This document shows, piece after piece, positions 17,798 through 27,102 of a stretch of DNA of 64,000 nucleotides. The stretch is from contig NZ_AQGU01000028.1 of the NCBI RefSeq assembly GCF_014905615.1, positions 62,001 through 126,000 on the forward strand, read 5' to 3'. A model generated the notes under the pieces. It saw nothing but the letters and a program-made list of their open reading frames with translations. It made no database searches and was not told the origin of the DNA. A program made the position numbers and the translations under genes. Numbering within the stretch: the first letter of the stretch is position 1; every line of letters starts with the position of its first letter. The stretch comes from Pseudoalteromonas aliena SW19 (GTDB lineage: Bacteria; Pseudomonadota; Gammaproteobacteria; Enterobacterales; Alteromonadaceae).

Positions 17798-17995
17798 TAA
17801 TCTGAACTCTGGTTAAGAGATTTACTAACAGATTTAACTATAATGATATTTAAATTTATTTTTCTCTAGCCAGAGATTTTCAGTGAAAACAAGGCGAATT
17901 TACGCGTCAATAGCTAGCCTATTGCAAGTAAATTCAACGTAGTTAGCGCTGATAATAGCTGCTGGAGATAGATTTATTACCCAGAGTTTAGATTA
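17798..17995. repeat. Family D repeat, copy D1 (198 bp)
   Basis: It is bounded by TAATCTGAACTCTGG (17798-17812) and CCAGAGTTTAGATTA (17981-17995), which are inverted repeats at 14 of 15 positions. The interior matches 45988-46185 in inverse orientation (for example GGCGAATTTACGCGTCAATA). Both copies are exactly 198 bases long. There is no coding capacity. Confidence 0.85.
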
Positions 17996-18048
17996 ATTTA
18001 GTTAAGCTGTGGTAGTTTTAAGCTCTTAATCATTATAAAGTTTCAACA

Positions 18049-18837
18049 ATGCAATTAACTATTCATCAAATTGATGCGTTTGCGAATGAGTTATTTAAAG
18101 GTAACTACGCGGCAGTGATCCCATTAGAATCGTGGTTAAGTGACGATCTAATGCTAAAAATTGGTGCTGAGAATAACGTATCTGAAACGGCTTTTACTTG
18201 TCAGCAAGATGATGGAAGTTTTGTTATTCGCTGGTTTTCTCCATTAATGGAAATAGACTTTTGTGGCCATGCCACACTCGCTGCGGCGTATGTTTTATGT
18301 GAAGAGCATAATGTATCGAAAATCCGCTTTATTGCCGATGCAGTAGGCGAGCTAATCGTTAATAAAAATGTTGACGGCAGCTTTGCAATGACCTTTCCGA
18401 AGCAAGTACCGAGTGAGGCTGATAATATACCTAAAGAGTTATTTAATAGCTTGTCTATACAACCTTTTAAGGTGTTAAAAAATCAGCAGGCTTATTTTGT
18501 GGTGTATAAAAATGAGCAAGATGTCATTAACCTTAAAACAGACTCTAATTTACTCAAAACCTTATACCCGTTAGACGTGGTGGCGACAGCTAAAAGTACA
18601 GAATATGATTTTATATCTCGTTATTTTTGGCCTGCAAGCGGTGGCGATGAAGATTATGTAACGGGTTCAATCCATACTGGTCTTGCACCTTATTGGGCGC
18701 AGCAATTGGGTAAAACTACGTTAAGCGCTTATCAGGCTTCAAGCAGAGGCGGGCATTTACTATGTGAAGTGGGTGATACAACCGTCACCTTAACGGGACA
18801 TGCTGCAAGGTATTTAAAAGGCACTATTTATATTTAG
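18049..18837 (+). CDS. PhzF-family isomerase-like protein
   Basis: A 262-residue cytoplasmic protein of the PhzF family (diaminopimelate-epimerase fold). Marks are IDAFANELFKGNYAAVI at the start, ENNVSETAF (about 43-51, with the catalytic-type Glu), IRWFSPLMEIDFCGHATLAAA (about 63-83) and SSRGGHLLCEV near the end. Phenazine genes are absent nearby, so this is one of the many PhzF relatives of unknown reaction. It lies directly after repeat D1 and converges on the zinc protease gene with a hairpin between. Confidence 0.88.
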   Translation: MQLTIHQIDAFANELFKGNYAAVIPLESWLSDDLMLKIGAENNVSETAFTCQQDDGSFVIRWFSPLMEIDFCGHATLAAAYVLCEEHNVSKIRFIADAVGELIVNKNVDGSFAMTFPKQVPSEADNIPKELFNSLSIQPFKVLKNQQAYFVVYKNEQDVINLKTDSNLLKTLYPLDVVATAKSTEYDFISRYFWPASGGDEDYVTGSIHTGLAPYWAQQLGKTTLSAYQASSRGGHLLCEVGDTTVTLTGHAARYLKGTIYI

Positions 18838-18858
18838 TTTTCACTTTTTGTCATAAAA

Positions 18859-18881
18859 AAGGCCACGTTAAACGTGGCCTT
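18859..18881 (-). terminator. Terminator between the phzF-like and protease genes
   Basis: AAGGCCACGTT (18859-18869) and AACGTGGCCTT (18871-18881) form a perfect palindrome around one base. On the minus strand a run of T follows, so it mainly terminates the protease gene; the plus-strand side lacks a long T-run. Confidence 0.85.
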
Positions 18882-18906
18882 GGTTTACTCAATTATTAGA
18901 GATATT

Positions 18907-21414
18907 TTACGCTTCTAATGCTTTTGCAATTAAGCGGTCAATATATTTTTTATGTGCTTTAGTCGCTGTATCTGATCCCCACGCAACACTGGTATCGGCT
19001 ATTTGAGTAAGCTGATATAACGCAGCGGTTTTAGCTAGGTTATCAAATTTACTTGCTTTACCAAGGCCTGCAATCGCGATTAGCTGATTAACATATTCAA
19101 TTTGTAAGTTGTGGCTAATAGAGTTTGCGCCTTTGCTTTTTACAAAAATGCTGGCAGTTAAGTCTTGCATAAACTGAGTTAGGCTATATTCATTACCGTA
19201 TAGAGCGGTGTCAGAAATACGCAGTAACACAGCAGGGTGTAATAGCTGTGCAAGTACAGATTTTTGCATACCTAAAATCATTTGGTGTGCTTTAGGGTCC
19301 TCATTTTTACCGTAGTGATTAAAGCCACGACGTTGTAGTTGTAGGTAGCTGTATAGAGGTTGCATGTTTTGTAGTACGTCAGGTGCAAATACAAACTTGG
19401 CAAGTATATCCATCGCTTGTGTTTGGCGCTCAAGCGATACTGGCGTAAATGGTTTATCTGCATTTGCATCACCCACTACAGCGCGCTCAACATACACACC
19501 GCCAATCTGGCGAGAAACAACACCTGCTTGAGCTCGGTATTGACCAAATAAGCTATTAGCAGAGGTAACAAGCTGTTGGTAAGACTCGCCTTTAACTGTT
19601 GCTTTATCTTTTAGCTCAGTAAATAGTTTATTGATAAGTGCCATACGATCTGCGCCATAGGCTGCAGGGTTTGACGACAAATCACCAATCATTACACGTG
19701 GATCAATATGGCGACCTGGTGCGCGCATATCGTCGGCATCGTTACCAAAGGCAAGAGCGTGCTCACTTGAACGCGCAAGTATTTTATCAAGCCGAGCTTG
19801 CTCAGCAGCTTCATCTGTAAGTGCTACGCTGTAGCCGTAGTTAATTGCCCAATCGTCATAAGGACCTGGTTTTGTTTGAAAAATATCACCTTGCTGCATA
19901 CCAATTGGGGCAATGTTAGCGGGTGCATAATCCATTACAGAACCGGTTACTATGCCTTGGGTTTTGTTTTTATCGTGTACTTCTTTTTCATCCCACAAAA
20001 TAGATGATTTCATGTTGTGGTTAAGGCCTAAAGTATGACCAACCTCGTGAAGTACCAATTGTGTTAAACCTTGGCGAAGCATTTCTTTGTCTGCAATTTT
20101 GTCGCCGTTAGCAAGGCCTTTGGCAAGCATTAGGTTTTGTTGAATCTCATGCCCAAGAGAGCAATTTAGCTCGCCGGTATTTGTTGTTTCACCGTGGCTC
20201 ATTGTCCCTTGGGTGAAAAGTGTGTCATAAATCCAACGGTTTTTCATAAACACGAACTCAAGCATAATGTCTGAGCCCAGTATTTCACCAGTTAATGGGT
20301 TAGCAAGTGCTGGTCCGTATCCGCCAAATGGAGGCTTAGGTGACGAAGTCCAACGCAGTACGTTGTAATTAATATCGCCCGCATCCCAATCTGCATCGTC
20401 TGGTTGTACTTTTACTTCCAGCGCATGTTTAAAACCGGCTGTTTCAAAAGAAGTATTCCACGTTAAAACAGCGTCACGAATGGTATCGCGCCATTCAATA
20501 GGTGTGGTGTTTTCTATCCACCAAGTAATTGGTTTTACTGGCTCTGAAAGGGCTGCACCAGGGTCTTTCTTTTGTAAATCCCAGCGCTTTATAATATCTT
20601 CATAAGGTGCCCAATCGGTAGACGTCATTTGATCGAATTGATTGGTAAAATAACCAATGCGCGCATCATCCATACGTGGCACGTAGTTATTCTCAGGTAG
20701 AGAAACAAATGAGTGCTGCACTTTTACCGATACACTACGTGGATCGCTTACTGCATTAGAGCCACGTACAGTAGGGCTTGCATTAGTAAATACGTAATCA
20801 ACTACTACGTCTAAGTTATTAGGGTAAGGGCGCTGTTTAATAATACGTGATTTTTTATCGTCTAATTTACCTACTTTAAAGCGCTTTTTGGCATTTTTAT
20901 CGGCTGGGTTTGGCGTAGGTGATACTTTGTGAAGTGCTTCGCTTAAAAATAGCTTATTTACATTAAATGCTATTTTTCCATCTTCTTCTTTTTCTATTTT
21001 AATGCTTGCTAGTACAGCTTTACTAATATTGGCCTCGCTTGCTTTAGAAATAGCACTGTTTTCATCAAACTTATATCGAGGTGTTTTGCTAATAATATCA
21101 ATGCGGTCAAAGTACTTTCTAAATTCAATTAGCTTAGTTTCACGGTATGCCCCACGGAAATGACCTGCATCAGTAACTCCATCAACGGTGTGCGCAAAAT
21201 ACACAAATGGTGTATCGAGTTGTGACTCGCTAATTACCATTAGGTGTTCACCGGTTTTTTCGTCTTGATAAAGGTTAAATACGCCCGCAAATTCGGTTTG
21301 TCCTTTGATCATTTCACTAAGTGTTTTTGGTTTTTTGTCTTCTTTCTTTTCGGCAGCAAATGCATGGCCACTAAGCGCTAGACTAAGTGCAAGAGTAATT
21401 GTGGTTAATTTCAT
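18907..21414 (-). CDS. Secreted zinc metalloprotease (DUF5117/DUF4953 type)
   Basis: An 835-residue exported protein. The signal peptide ends near residue 20 (SGHAFAAE), a DUF5117-like region covers about 75-290, and a metzincin-type catalytic region follows. The zinc motif is HEVGHTLGLNHN with His456, Glu457, His460 and the third ligand His466. SVMDYAPANIAPI about 40 residues later provides the Met-turn. The C-terminal 250 residues are helical. Relatives are common in marine Bacteroidetes and Gammaproteobacteria and are thought to digest external protein. Start ATG at 21414; the 290-base gap to the divergent RND genes must hold both promoters, but I recognise no specific operator there. Confidence 0.87.
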   Translation of the reverse strand: MKLTTITLALSLALSGHAFAAEKKEDKKPKTLSEMIKGQTEFAGVFNLYQDEKTGEHLMVISESQLDTPFVYFAHTVDGVTDAGHFRGAYRETKLIEFRKYFDRIDIISKTPRYKFDENSAISKASEANISKAVLASIKIEKEEDGKIAFNVNKLFLSEALHKVSPTPNPADKNAKKRFKVGKLDDKKSRIIKQRPYPNNLDVVVDYVFTNASPTVRGSNAVSDPRSVSVKVQHSFVSLPENNYVPRMDDARIGYFTNQFDQMTSTDWAPYEDIIKRWDLQKKDPGAALSEPVKPITWWIENTTPIEWRDTIRDAVLTWNTSFETAGFKHALEVKVQPDDADWDAGDINYNVLRWTSSPKPPFGGYGPALANPLTGEILGSDIMLEFVFMKNRWIYDTLFTQGTMSHGETTNTGELNCSLGHEIQQNLMLAKGLANGDKIADKEMLRQGLTQLVLHEVGHTLGLNHNMKSSILWDEKEVHDKNKTQGIVTGSVMDYAPANIAPIGMQQGDIFQTKPGPYDDWAINYGYSVALTDEAAEQARLDKILARSSEHALAFGNDADDMRAPGRHIDPRVMIGDLSSNPAAYGADRMALINKLFTELKDKATVKGESYQQLVTSANSLFGQYRAQAGVVSRQIGGVYVERAVVGDANADKPFTPVSLERQTQAMDILAKFVFAPDVLQNMQPLYSYLQLQRRGFNHYGKNEDPKAHQMILGMQKSVLAQLLHPAVLLRISDTALYGNEYSLTQFMQDLTASIFVKSKGANSISHNLQIEYVNQLIAIAGLGKASKFDNLAKTAALYQLTQIADTSVAWGSDTATKAHKKYIDRLIAKALEA

Positions 21415-21704
21415 TATTTGATCTTTTTAATATTTGTTAATTTAATTGGACTGTACGTAAATTAATTTCATTTAGCACATCTTCGCGATGAAATTTACTT
21501 GTTAATAGGTAGTTCATTGATTTACATGTATAAAAGTTTGTAACAAAATATAAAGAATGAGACGAATTGCAGTTTTTTCACTTCTTAAAGACATAAATAG
21601 TAATATTTTGTGTGTATTTGCAACAGTTGCTTACAAATGTCACCTTAATGTTTTGTTTGCCTCTGATATTATGGTGCTAATAGAACTTTAGGGATAAATA
21701 GAAT

Positions 21705-22883
21705 ATGCAAACAAATTCACTTAAATGGGTCTTCCCGTTCGTAGCACTTGCGATAGGGGTCGTTGGTTTTATGGGAATAAATGCCCTCGCACAAGAATCA
21801 GAAAAAAAAGAAATCGTTGATACGCGCCCAACAGTGCAGGTTGAGGCTGTTGCTGCAAATGATCATCAAGTTATTATTAACAGTTATGGTGAAGTAAAGC
21901 CGCTTGAAAATACACAGCTTTCGGCGCAAGTGTCGGGTGAGGTGTTAAGTTGGCACCCTAATTTTGTAGCTGGTGGCATTGTTGCGCGCGGTGAAACGCT
22001 ATTTACCATCGAGAAAGATAACTACGAAGCAGCAGTGCTTGTTGCAGAGGCTGATCTTGCTCGCGCACAAGCGGGCTTAATTGAAGAGCAAGCTCAAGCG
22101 CAAGTAGCCGAAGACGAAGCAAAGCGTTTTCCAAGTAAAGCACGAACAGATTTATTTTTACGTAAACCTCAAGTACTCAGTGCGCAGGCATCCGTTAAGT
22201 CGGCACAAGCTGCATTAAAACGCGCGCAACGTGATTTAGATAATTGTGACGTTACAGCCCCTTACGATGCGTTGGTTATCAGCCGCAATGTTGGTGTTGG
22301 TCAATATGTAACAATGGGTTCGCAAGTTGCTGAGCTAAACAATATTGAAACCGCTGAAGTCATTATTCCTATTGCAGGTTTTGATAGCATATTTTTACCA
22401 GATCGCATAAAGGGCATTACCGCAACGGTTATTCAAAAAGGGTTAAATAGCTTTACTCGAGAAGGCGTGATTGACCGTGATTTAGGAATTATTGATAACG
22501 CAACACGTATGAGTAGTTTAGTGGTGCGTATTGAAGACCCATATGGGCTTAAAACTAAACAACCAGCCATTAAGTTTGGCAGTTACGTACAGGTGAACTT
22601 TGCTGGTGCGATGCTAAATAATATTTACCGCTTACCGCAAGAGTTAGTAAATAATCAAACAGTCTGGATTGTTAATAAAGAACAACAGCTTGAGCCGCGC
22701 AAAGTCACAGTTATTCGTGAAGAAGGTGAATATTTTTATATTAGCGATGGTTTGCAAAAAGATGATAAGTTAGTGATCACTTTGCCAGAATACCCGCAAA
22801 AAGGCATGGCTGTAAAAATTGCAGGCCTTCAAGATACTAAAAAAACAGAGGTACTTGAAAGTGCCTCCACTGAACAATTATAA
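21705..22883 (+). CDS. RND efflux periplasmic adaptor (membrane fusion protein)
   Basis: A 392-residue adaptor. An N-terminal helix (about 8-28) anchors it in the inner membrane. It is followed by the family start VEAVAANDHQVIINSYGEVKP, a biotinyl-lipoyl-like half (GEVLSWHPNFVAGGIVARGETLFTI, about 75-100), a coiled-coil hairpin rich in Ala/Glu/Gln (about 100-175) and the second half with DVTAPYDALVISRNVGVGQYV. A beta-barrel domain completes it. It connects the inner-membrane pump to an outer-membrane channel that is not encoded here. The pump gene starts 14 bases downstream, so the two form an operon. Confidence 0.92.
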   Translation: MQTNSLKWVFPFVALAIGVVGFMGINALAQESEKKEIVDTRPTVQVEAVAANDHQVIINSYGEVKPLENTQLSAQVSGEVLSWHPNFVAGGIVARGETLFTIEKDNYEAAVLVAEADLARAQAGLIEEQAQAQVAEDEAKRFPSKARTDLFLRKPQVLSAQASVKSAQAALKRAQRDLDNCDVTAPYDALVISRNVGVGQYVTMGSQVAELNNIETAEVIIPIAGFDSIFLPDRIKGITATVIQKGLNSFTREGVIDRDLGIIDNATRMSSLVVRIEDPYGLKTKQPAIKFGSYVQVNFAGAMLNNIYRLPQELVNNQTVWIVNKEQQLEPRKVTVIREEGEYFYISDGLQKDDKLVITLPEYPQKGMAVKIAGLQDTKKTEVLESASTEQL

Positions 22884-22897
22884 AGGTAGACTGAGTT

Positions 22898-25800
22898 ATG
22901 AGTAACACTGAACTACCAAATACAGCGCCAAACGCTGAAAAACAAACCGGTATTATTGCTTATTTTGCCAATAACTCCGTTGCTGCCAACCTAATGATGA
23001 TTTTTATTGTGGTGATGGGGATTATTAGCTTTCTTAATCTTCAGCGTCAAATGTTCCCAAATATAGAAATTAATTACATTAATATTGAAGCCAATTACCC
23101 AGGCGCTTCACCACAAGAAATTGAAGAAAGCATACTTATAAAAATTGAAGAGTCGCTAAAAGATGTGACCGAAATTAAAAAAGGTGTGTACAGAGCATTT
23201 AGAAATGGCGGTAGAGCAAGTCTTGAAATTAATACCGATGTAGAGCTTACCGATATACTCGATAAAGTTAAATTACGAGTTGATGGTATAGCGACATTTC
23301 CGGCAGGAATGGAACCGGTCACCATAAGTCAGGTGGAGTTTAAGCAAGATGTAATAGGTATGACGCTTGTTGCTGACCTACCACTTACTGAGCTTAAGCC
23401 GATCGCTAATCAGATTGAAGATGAGCTATTACAGCTTTCAAATGTATCTTTGGTGGTAAATGATGTTCCTCTTGATGAAATAGCTATCGAGATAGAACCC
23501 GATACGCTGCGTCAATATAACCTAACTCTTAGTGATGTAATGAATGCAGTGCGTCGTTACTCAGCTAACTTTTCGGCAGGGCAGTTAAAAACCGATGCGG
23601 GTGTTATTTCTGTACGAGTCGAAAATCAGTTTTACTCAGGTGAAGAATTTAGACAAATACCGGTAAAAATAGGGGCTAATGGCGCTAAAGTGTTACTGCA
23701 AGATATTGCCGTGATTAAAGATCAGTTCACTGAAGGTGAGCGTTACTTTAAATTTAATGGTGAAAATGCGGTTTATATATCGGTAAAAGCGACCGAAGAG
23801 CAAAGTATTATCCCAGTTGCTGATTCAGTAAAAGCATTTATAGAATTAAAAAATAAAGAGCTACCACTGGGGGTTCGTTTAGAGCCATTAATGGATATGA
23901 CGTACTACTTAAATGCTCGCTTAGACATGATGGTTACAAACCTTATTCAGGGTGCTGTTTTGGTTGCAATTATGCTATCAATCTTTTTACGCTTTAAGTT
24001 GGCATTATGGGTAATGATTGGCTTACCAGTGTGCTTTTTGGGCGCAATGATGATGATGCCACTGTTTGGTGTAACCATTAATATTTTATCACTTTTTGCT
24101 TTTATTATGGTGCTAGGGATTGTGGTGGACGATGCCATTGTCATAGGTGAGAGTGCCTACACCGAAATAGAGAAAAAAGGTGGCGGTGTTGTAAATGTGG
24201 TTAATGGCGCAAAACGCGTAGCAACCCCCGCAACTTTTGGTGTACTAACTACCATTGCAGTATTTGCTCCATTTACGTTATCTACAGGTCCAGAAAGTGC
24301 CTTCTTTTATGGTATAGCTGTGGTGGTAATGCTGTGTTTAGTATTTAGTTTGATTGAATCAAAGTTGATATTGCCTGCCCATATTGCCCACACTCATTTT
24401 TCACCAATAAAAGAGGGGGGCTGGCGCGATCGGTTTAATACGCGATTTTTTGGTTTTGTAAATGGCCCATATAAGCGCTTTGTTATACGTTGTGTTGAAT
24501 GGCGTTGGTCAGTATTATTTTCATTTATCGCCCTATTGATCGTAACCTTTGCTTTAATCTCATCAAATCAAGTTCGTACTGGGTTTATGCCAAAAATCCC
24601 GCATGACTACCCGCAAATAAATCTAGAAATGAATGACAATGTATCAGACATACAAACAATAAACGCTATTCGTGAAATAGAGGCGATGGTGATTGCGATT
24701 GATGAAGATACTGAACGCAAATATGGTCAAAAACTCATAAGAGATATTTTAGTCTATAACCAAGGGCGTACCGAAGCTCAAGTGCTTGTGCCACTCGTTG
24801 ATGAGAGAGTACGACCTTATAACGCGTTTGAATTATCACGCCGTTGGCGCGAAGCCATGCCTGATATTGCCGGTGTTAAATCATTAACCATTTATGATGA
24901 TGTAAACGGAGGAGGCAGTGATGGCGAATTTGGTTATTTATTATATGGCTCAGATATTGATACATTGAATGATGCTGGTCGCCGCTTTATAGAATTGCTG
25001 CAACAGCAAGAAGGCCTGTTTGATATTAGCTCAACAATAGACCCTGCCAGTAAAGAAGTGCAAATGAGTTTAAAACCGGTCGCTTACGATTTGGGTTTAG
25101 ACTTAGCTTCAATTGCTAATCAAGTTGGGGCAAGCTTTTACGGTGGTGAGGCTCAACGTGTTATTCGAAACGGCGAAGAGGTGCGTGTAATGGTACGTTA
25201 CCCTAAACTGACTCGAGAGGCATTTTCGTCGCTTAAACATGCGGTTGTTACTACCCCGCAGGGCCGTGAAGTACTACTTGGTGATGTAGTTGAACTCACT
25301 GAAACACCGGGAATTAGTTATATTCGCCGCGAAGGGGGTTACCGCACTGTGTATGTTTATGGCAACATAGATGAAGAAGTGATTGAACCAAACGAAGTTG
25401 TTGAGCAAATTAAAGAAAAATTACTACCACAACTTAAAGAAGAGTACCCAAGTGTTAAGTCTGAACTTGGTGGCGCCATTGAAGAACAACAAGATCAAGC
25501 TAATCAGCAAAAGATGTTTTTCTTCGGCGGTATGATTTTGGTGTATATCTTATTAGCAGTACCTCTTAAGAGTTATGCGCAACCACTTATTGTTATGTCG
25601 GTTATTCCATTTAGCTTAACGGGAGCAATATGGGGGCATTACTGGTTTGGTTTGGATATAACTTTAATGTCTGGCTTTGGTATTATTGCCGCAGCAGGGG
25701 TGGTTATAAACGACTCTCTCGTTATGACTGATTATGTGAATCAAGCCCGCAAAACAGGTGTCAGTATCAAAAATGCTGTAATAGATGCCGGTTGTGCTCG

Positions 25801-26053
25801 ATTCAGACCGATATTACTTACTTCAATTACTACATTTGCAGGTGTATTGCCCATTATGTTTGAAACAAGCTTACAAGCTAAGTTTGTTATACCTATGGCT
25901 GTAGCTCTTGGCTTTGCAGTGATGTTTGCCACCTTAATCACTCTTATATTAGTGCCATGCTTATATATAATATTGAGCGATATAGGTGAAATGTTTAAGC
26001 GCTTCTTTAGAATGATTTTCAAAAAGACGACGATTAAAAACTCTATGTCTTGA
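22898..26053 (+). CDS. RND efflux pump, AcrB/HAE-like permease
   Basis: A 1051-residue inner-membrane pump with the RND layout: helix 1 near residues 23-42, a large periplasmic loop, helices 2-6 around 340-480, a second large loop, and helices 8-12 around 870-1035. GIVVDDAIVIGE (about 405-416) contains the two adjacent Asp residues of the proton relay. GYGNIDEEV-type loop sequence and GASFYGGEAQRVIR lie in the second loop. The cargo is unknown; with no regulator gene next to it, control is unclear. A good terminator follows at 26073. The ATG is preceded by AAAGGT at slightly long spacing. Confidence 0.92.
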   Translation: MSNTELPNTAPNAEKQTGIIAYFANNSVAANLMMIFIVVMGIISFLNLQRQMFPNIEINYINIEANYPGASPQEIEESILIKIEESLKDVTEIKKGVYRAFRNGGRASLEINTDVELTDILDKVKLRVDGIATFPAGMEPVTISQVEFKQDVIGMTLVADLPLTELKPIANQIEDELLQLSNVSLVVNDVPLDEIAIEIEPDTLRQYNLTLSDVMNAVRRYSANFSAGQLKTDAGVISVRVENQFYSGEEFRQIPVKIGANGAKVLLQDIAVIKDQFTEGERYFKFNGENAVYISVKATEEQSIIPVADSVKAFIELKNKELPLGVRLEPLMDMTYYLNARLDMMVTNLIQGAVLVAIMLSIFLRFKLALWVMIGLPVCFLGAMMMMPLFGVTINILSLFAFIMVLGIVVDDAIVIGESAYTEIEKKGGGVVNVVNGAKRVATPATFGVLTTIAVFAPFTLSTGPESAFFYGIAVVVMLCLVFSLIESKLILPAHIAHTHFSPIKEGGWRDRFNTRFFGFVNGPYKRFVIRCVEWRWSVLFSFIALLIVTFALISSNQVRTGFMPKIPHDYPQINLEMNDNVSDIQTINAIREIEAMVIAIDEDTERKYGQKLIRDILVYNQGRTEAQVLVPLVDERVRPYNAFELSRRWREAMPDIAGVKSLTIYDDVNGGGSDGEFGYLLYGSDIDTLNDAGRRFIELLQQQEGLFDISSTIDPASKEVQMSLKPVAYDLGLDLASIANQVGASFYGGEAQRVIRNGEEVRVMVRYPKLTREAFSSLKHAVVTTPQGREVLLGDVVELTETPGISYIRREGGYRTVYVYGNIDEEVIEPNEVVEQIKEKLLPQLKEEYPSVKSELGGAIEEQQDQANQQKMFFFGGMILVYILLAVPLKSYAQPLIVMSVIPFSLTGAIWGHYWFGLDITLMSGFGIIAAAGVVINDSLVMTDYVNQARKTGVSIKNAVIDAGCARFRPILLTSITTFAGVLPIMFETSLQAKFVIPMAVALGFAVMFATLITLILVPCLYIILSDIGEMFKRFFRMIFKKTTIKNSMS

Positions 26054-26072
26054 ATGCAAAAGATACACATCA

Positions 26073-26103
26073 AAAAGCCAGCTCAATGAGTTGGCTTTTT
26101 TGT
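26073..26103 (+). terminator. Terminator of the RND operon
   Basis: AAGCCAGCTC and GAGTTGGCTT pair (one G-T wobble) across a four-base loop, followed by TTTTTTG. It lies 20 bases past the pump stop. Confidence 0.85.
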
Positions 26104-26267
26104 ATGCTCTAATAATGATATTACTTATAAAAAGTAAGTATTAGTGATGAGATGAAAGCTTAAGTTTACTATTAATATGGTATGAACCATCGTATAACTT
26201 GTTTTTAGTGTATTTTTTGTGTATCCATATAGCCATAGATTCAATTTTGGTTTTTTAAGGTGTTGCT

Positions 26268-26843
26268 GTGTTTATGCATACGTCGTTGGCTTGTGGAAAG
26301 TGGTCGACAATAGGTTGCTTAAGTCATCATACCCAATTATTTATTGGTGATGTGGTGAGTGTAACCTTTTATGACATGCAAGGAGAGCTAGTTAGTTTGT
26401 CGTTCGATTATAAAATTATCACACTTGAGCAAGGTGAATCTCATGCATGGCCACGTTTAGTTGCTGAGTACATTAACGTGCATATTCCACTTGTAAGCGC
26501 AGGGCAAATGACGGAGCAAGGGCTCGTTGTTGGTTATCGCCATAATGAGATTTTTGCGTTGCAAAGCAGTGGCATTTGTAAAGCTAGTGTCGACTTTCAC
26601 TGCATTGCAAAATGTGATGAGCGTAAAGTTAAAACTTCCGATGCTTACGATTACATTTACCCAGAAAATAGCGATATTTACAATGCGGGTACAAACGTAT
26701 TGCAGCCCAAAACGGGAAAAATTTACCAGTGCAAGCCATGGCCATTTAATGAGTTTTGCCGTGCCAGTGGTGATGAAAAATTAATGTTTGAACCAGGGGT
26801 CGGTAAAAGCTGGGCGATGGCTTGGTTACAAATCTCGGACTAA
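26268..26843 (+). CDS. GbpA-like fragment: GbpA domain 2 plus chitin-binding domain, no LPMO domain
   Basis: A 191-residue protein. Residues about 20-115 resemble the second domain of the chitin-binding colonisation factor GbpA (IGDVVSVTFYDMQGE, then AWPRLVAEYINVHIPLVSAGQ, then GYRHNEIFAL). Residues about 127-191 look like a small chitin-binding module with IYQCKPWPFNEFC and EPGVGKSWAMAWLQ. The copper-dependent LPMO domain that should precede them is missing, as is a signal peptide, and nothing like it is encoded in the 214 bases upstream. The start is GTG at 26268 with AAGG seven bases before it; an ATG two codons later is an alternative. It is either a remnant of a secreted LPMO or a stand-alone protein. 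Confidence 0.65.
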   Translation: MFMHTSLACGKWSTIGCLSHHTQLFIGDVVSVTFYDMQGELVSLSFDYKIITLEQGESHAWPRLVAEYINVHIPLVSAGQMTEQGLVVGYRHNEIFALQSSGICKASVDFHCIAKCDERKVKTSDAYDYIYPENSDIYNAGTNVLQPKTGKIYQCKPWPFNEFCRASGDEKLMFEPGVGKSWAMAWLQISD

Positions 26844-26849
26844 TAATCG

Positions 26850-27002
26850 TCCCTAGAAAGAACCCAAAGGGCCGCGCATGTTTGGCATCTATGCTGCGTT
26901 ATTGCCTATTTAGGGGGAACAACCACACATCATAGGCTCTGCCTTGCCTAAATACCAAACAGTCTGCTGCAAATTTAACCTCGAAAGATAAGCAGGCCCT
27001 AG
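26850..27002. repeat. MITE-like repeat, half copy B
   Basis: About 150 bases correspond to the right half of copy C (42593-42862): CCCTAGAAAGAACCC, the TTTGGCAT segment, CATAGGCTCTGCCTTGCC, and the right end AAAGATAAGCAGGCCCTA. The left half is absent. It starts seven bases after the stop of the GbpA-like gene. Confidence 0.8.
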
Positions 27003-27102
27003 CTAAGCTTAATATTTATACTTAACATAGTTATTTTTAAGTTGGCCCAGTGGGTAGGCTTTTTTATTTTTATGATAAACTGCGAATATTGTTATTTTTT
27101 AA

